The notes under the pieces: generated by a model
Seen by the model: the letters and a program-made list of their open reading frames with translations, nothing else
Database searches by the model: none
What the model was told of the DNA's origin: nothing
Source of the DNA: an uncultured Oscillospiraceae bacterium
GTDB lineage: Bacteria > Bacillota > Clostridia > Oscillospirales > Acutalibacteraceae
DNA length: 5,963 nucleotides
NCBI GenBank assembly: GCA_902496265.1
Contig: CABVAD010000077.1
Location: 1-5,963 of the forward strand
Reading direction: 5' to 3'
Part shown: in pieces, positions 5,422 to 5,963 of the stretch
How the letters are laid out: every line of letters starts with the position of its first letter
Numbering within the stretch: position 1 is the stretch's first letter
Program-made: the position numbers and the translations under genes

Positions 5422-5916
5422 TTGTTTAAGGAAATAAGCGCGAAGGAAATCGGCGATAACCTTATTAAGGCGATTTCCGAAGAATGGATGCTCGTTGCCG
5501 CGGGGGACAGGGAAAAGTATAATATGATGACGGCTTCCTGGGGCTTCGCGGGTGAGATGTGGGGTAATGACTGTATGGCGGCGGTTATCCGTCCTCAGCG
5601 TTACACCTTGGAATTTATAAACAACAGCGATTATTTCACCCTGAGCTTTTACGGCGATAACAAGGATATTCATAAAATCTGCGGCTCAAGGTCGGGCCGC
5701 GATACCGATAAAACCGCTCTTACAGGGCTTACTCCCGTGTTTTCGGATAACACGGTATATTTTGAGCAGGCGAGAATGGTTGTTGTCTGTAAAAAACAGT
5801 ACGTTCAGCAGATGGAAGCGGATTGCTTTACCGATAAGGAGCCGCTTCGCTGGTATAACGGCGATTTTCACTATATGATAATCGGAAAAATTGAAAAGGT
5901 GCTTGTTAAGGAATAA
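5422..5916 (+). CDS. Flavin reductase-like FMN-binding protein
   Basis: This is a 164-residue protein of the flavin reductase-like, FMN-binding split-barrel superfamily (Pfam PF01613 type). Such proteins bind FMN and usually reduce flavin with NAD(P)H; many anaerobe members have no assigned partner. Supporting motifs are NMMTASWG at 34-41, the strand and flavin-contact segment IRPQRYT at 56-62, and FTLSFYG at 72-78. A stretch at 86-102, with SRSGRDTDKT and LTGLTP, matches the loop and helix seen in this family. The length is near the family norm for the single-domain form. The start is TTG with a strong ribosome binding site, two bases after the coiled-coil gene. It is the last gene of the block, and a terminator follows 10 bases after its stop. 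It is a soluble cytoplasmic protein. Physiological substrate or electron acceptor is unknown; a link to the coiled-coil protein is suggested only by adjacency. Confidence 0.9.
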   Translation: MFKEISAKEIGDNLIKAISEEWMLVAAGDREKYNMMTASWGFAGEMWGNDCMAAVIRPQRYTLEFINNSDYFTLSFYGDNKDIHKICGSRSGRDTDKTALTGLTPVFSDNTVYFEQARMVVVCKKQYVQQMEADCFTDKEPLRWYNGDFHYMIIGKIEKVLVKE

Positions 5917-5926
5917 TTTAAATTAT

Positions 5927-5951
5927 GACGGTCAGTGCGACCGTCTTTTTT
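5927..5951 (+). terminator. Intrinsic terminator of the VanZ to flavin-reductase operon
   Basis: A perfect 7-base-pair stem pairs GACGGTC (5927-5933) with GACCGTC (5939-5945) around the five-base loop AGTGC, and TTTTTT follows at 5946-5951. It sits 10 bases after the last stop codon and closes the second transcription block. The remaining 12 bases are AT-rich and hold nothing recognisable. Confidence 0.88.
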
Positions 5952-5963
5952 AAATAAATAATA

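Overview
The window looks like chromosomal DNA of a Gram-positive anaerobe of the class Clostridia (Bacillota), probably a gut Oscillospiraceae/Ruminococcaceae-type organism. The grounds are strong AGGAGG-like ribosome binding sites, tightly packed same-strand genes, use of GTG and TTG starts, and the ftsE-ftsX-M23 hydrolase cluster. The M23 domain also has a Cys-rich loop of a kind I associate with that group. The family-level assignment is from general impression, not from a search.

Layout: seven genes, all on the + strand, in two transcription blocks. Block 1 (49-3138) is ftsE, ftsX and a secreted coiled-coil M23 metallopeptidase, closed by a strong intrinsic terminator. ftsE and ftsX overlap by one base, and the peptidase follows 38 bases later behind its own good ribosome binding site. 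Together they read as one machine: the FtsE ATPase and FtsX membrane protein at the divisome or cell cylinder drive a conformational change in the extracellular coiled-coil hydrolase, which cuts peptidoglycan cross-links. Here the hydrolase keeps all metal and catalytic residues, so it is probably the cutting enzyme itself and not only an activator like E. coli EnvC.

Block 2 (about 3141-5951) is a VanZ-family membrane protein, an AI-2E/PerM-family membrane protein, a small coiled-coil protein of unknown function, and a flavin-reductase-like FMN-binding protein. Gaps between these genes are 0, 15 and 2 bases, and a second intrinsic terminator closes the block. No shared pathway for the four is evident. 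The ribosome binding site of the VanZ gene lies only two bases after the T-tract of the first terminator, and its full-length reading frame has no ATG, GTG or TTG start. It appears to begin at an AUU codon.

No gene-free stretch exceeds 300 bases. I saw no tRNA, rRNA, CRISPR array, insertion sequence, phage gene or attachment site. The window is mostly conserved housekeeping content. The oddities are the AUU start, the terminator/RBS arrangement before it, an acidic Ser/Asp-rich insert in FtsX, and an Ile/Leu-zipper protein of unknown role. I do not see a convincing new multi-gene system.
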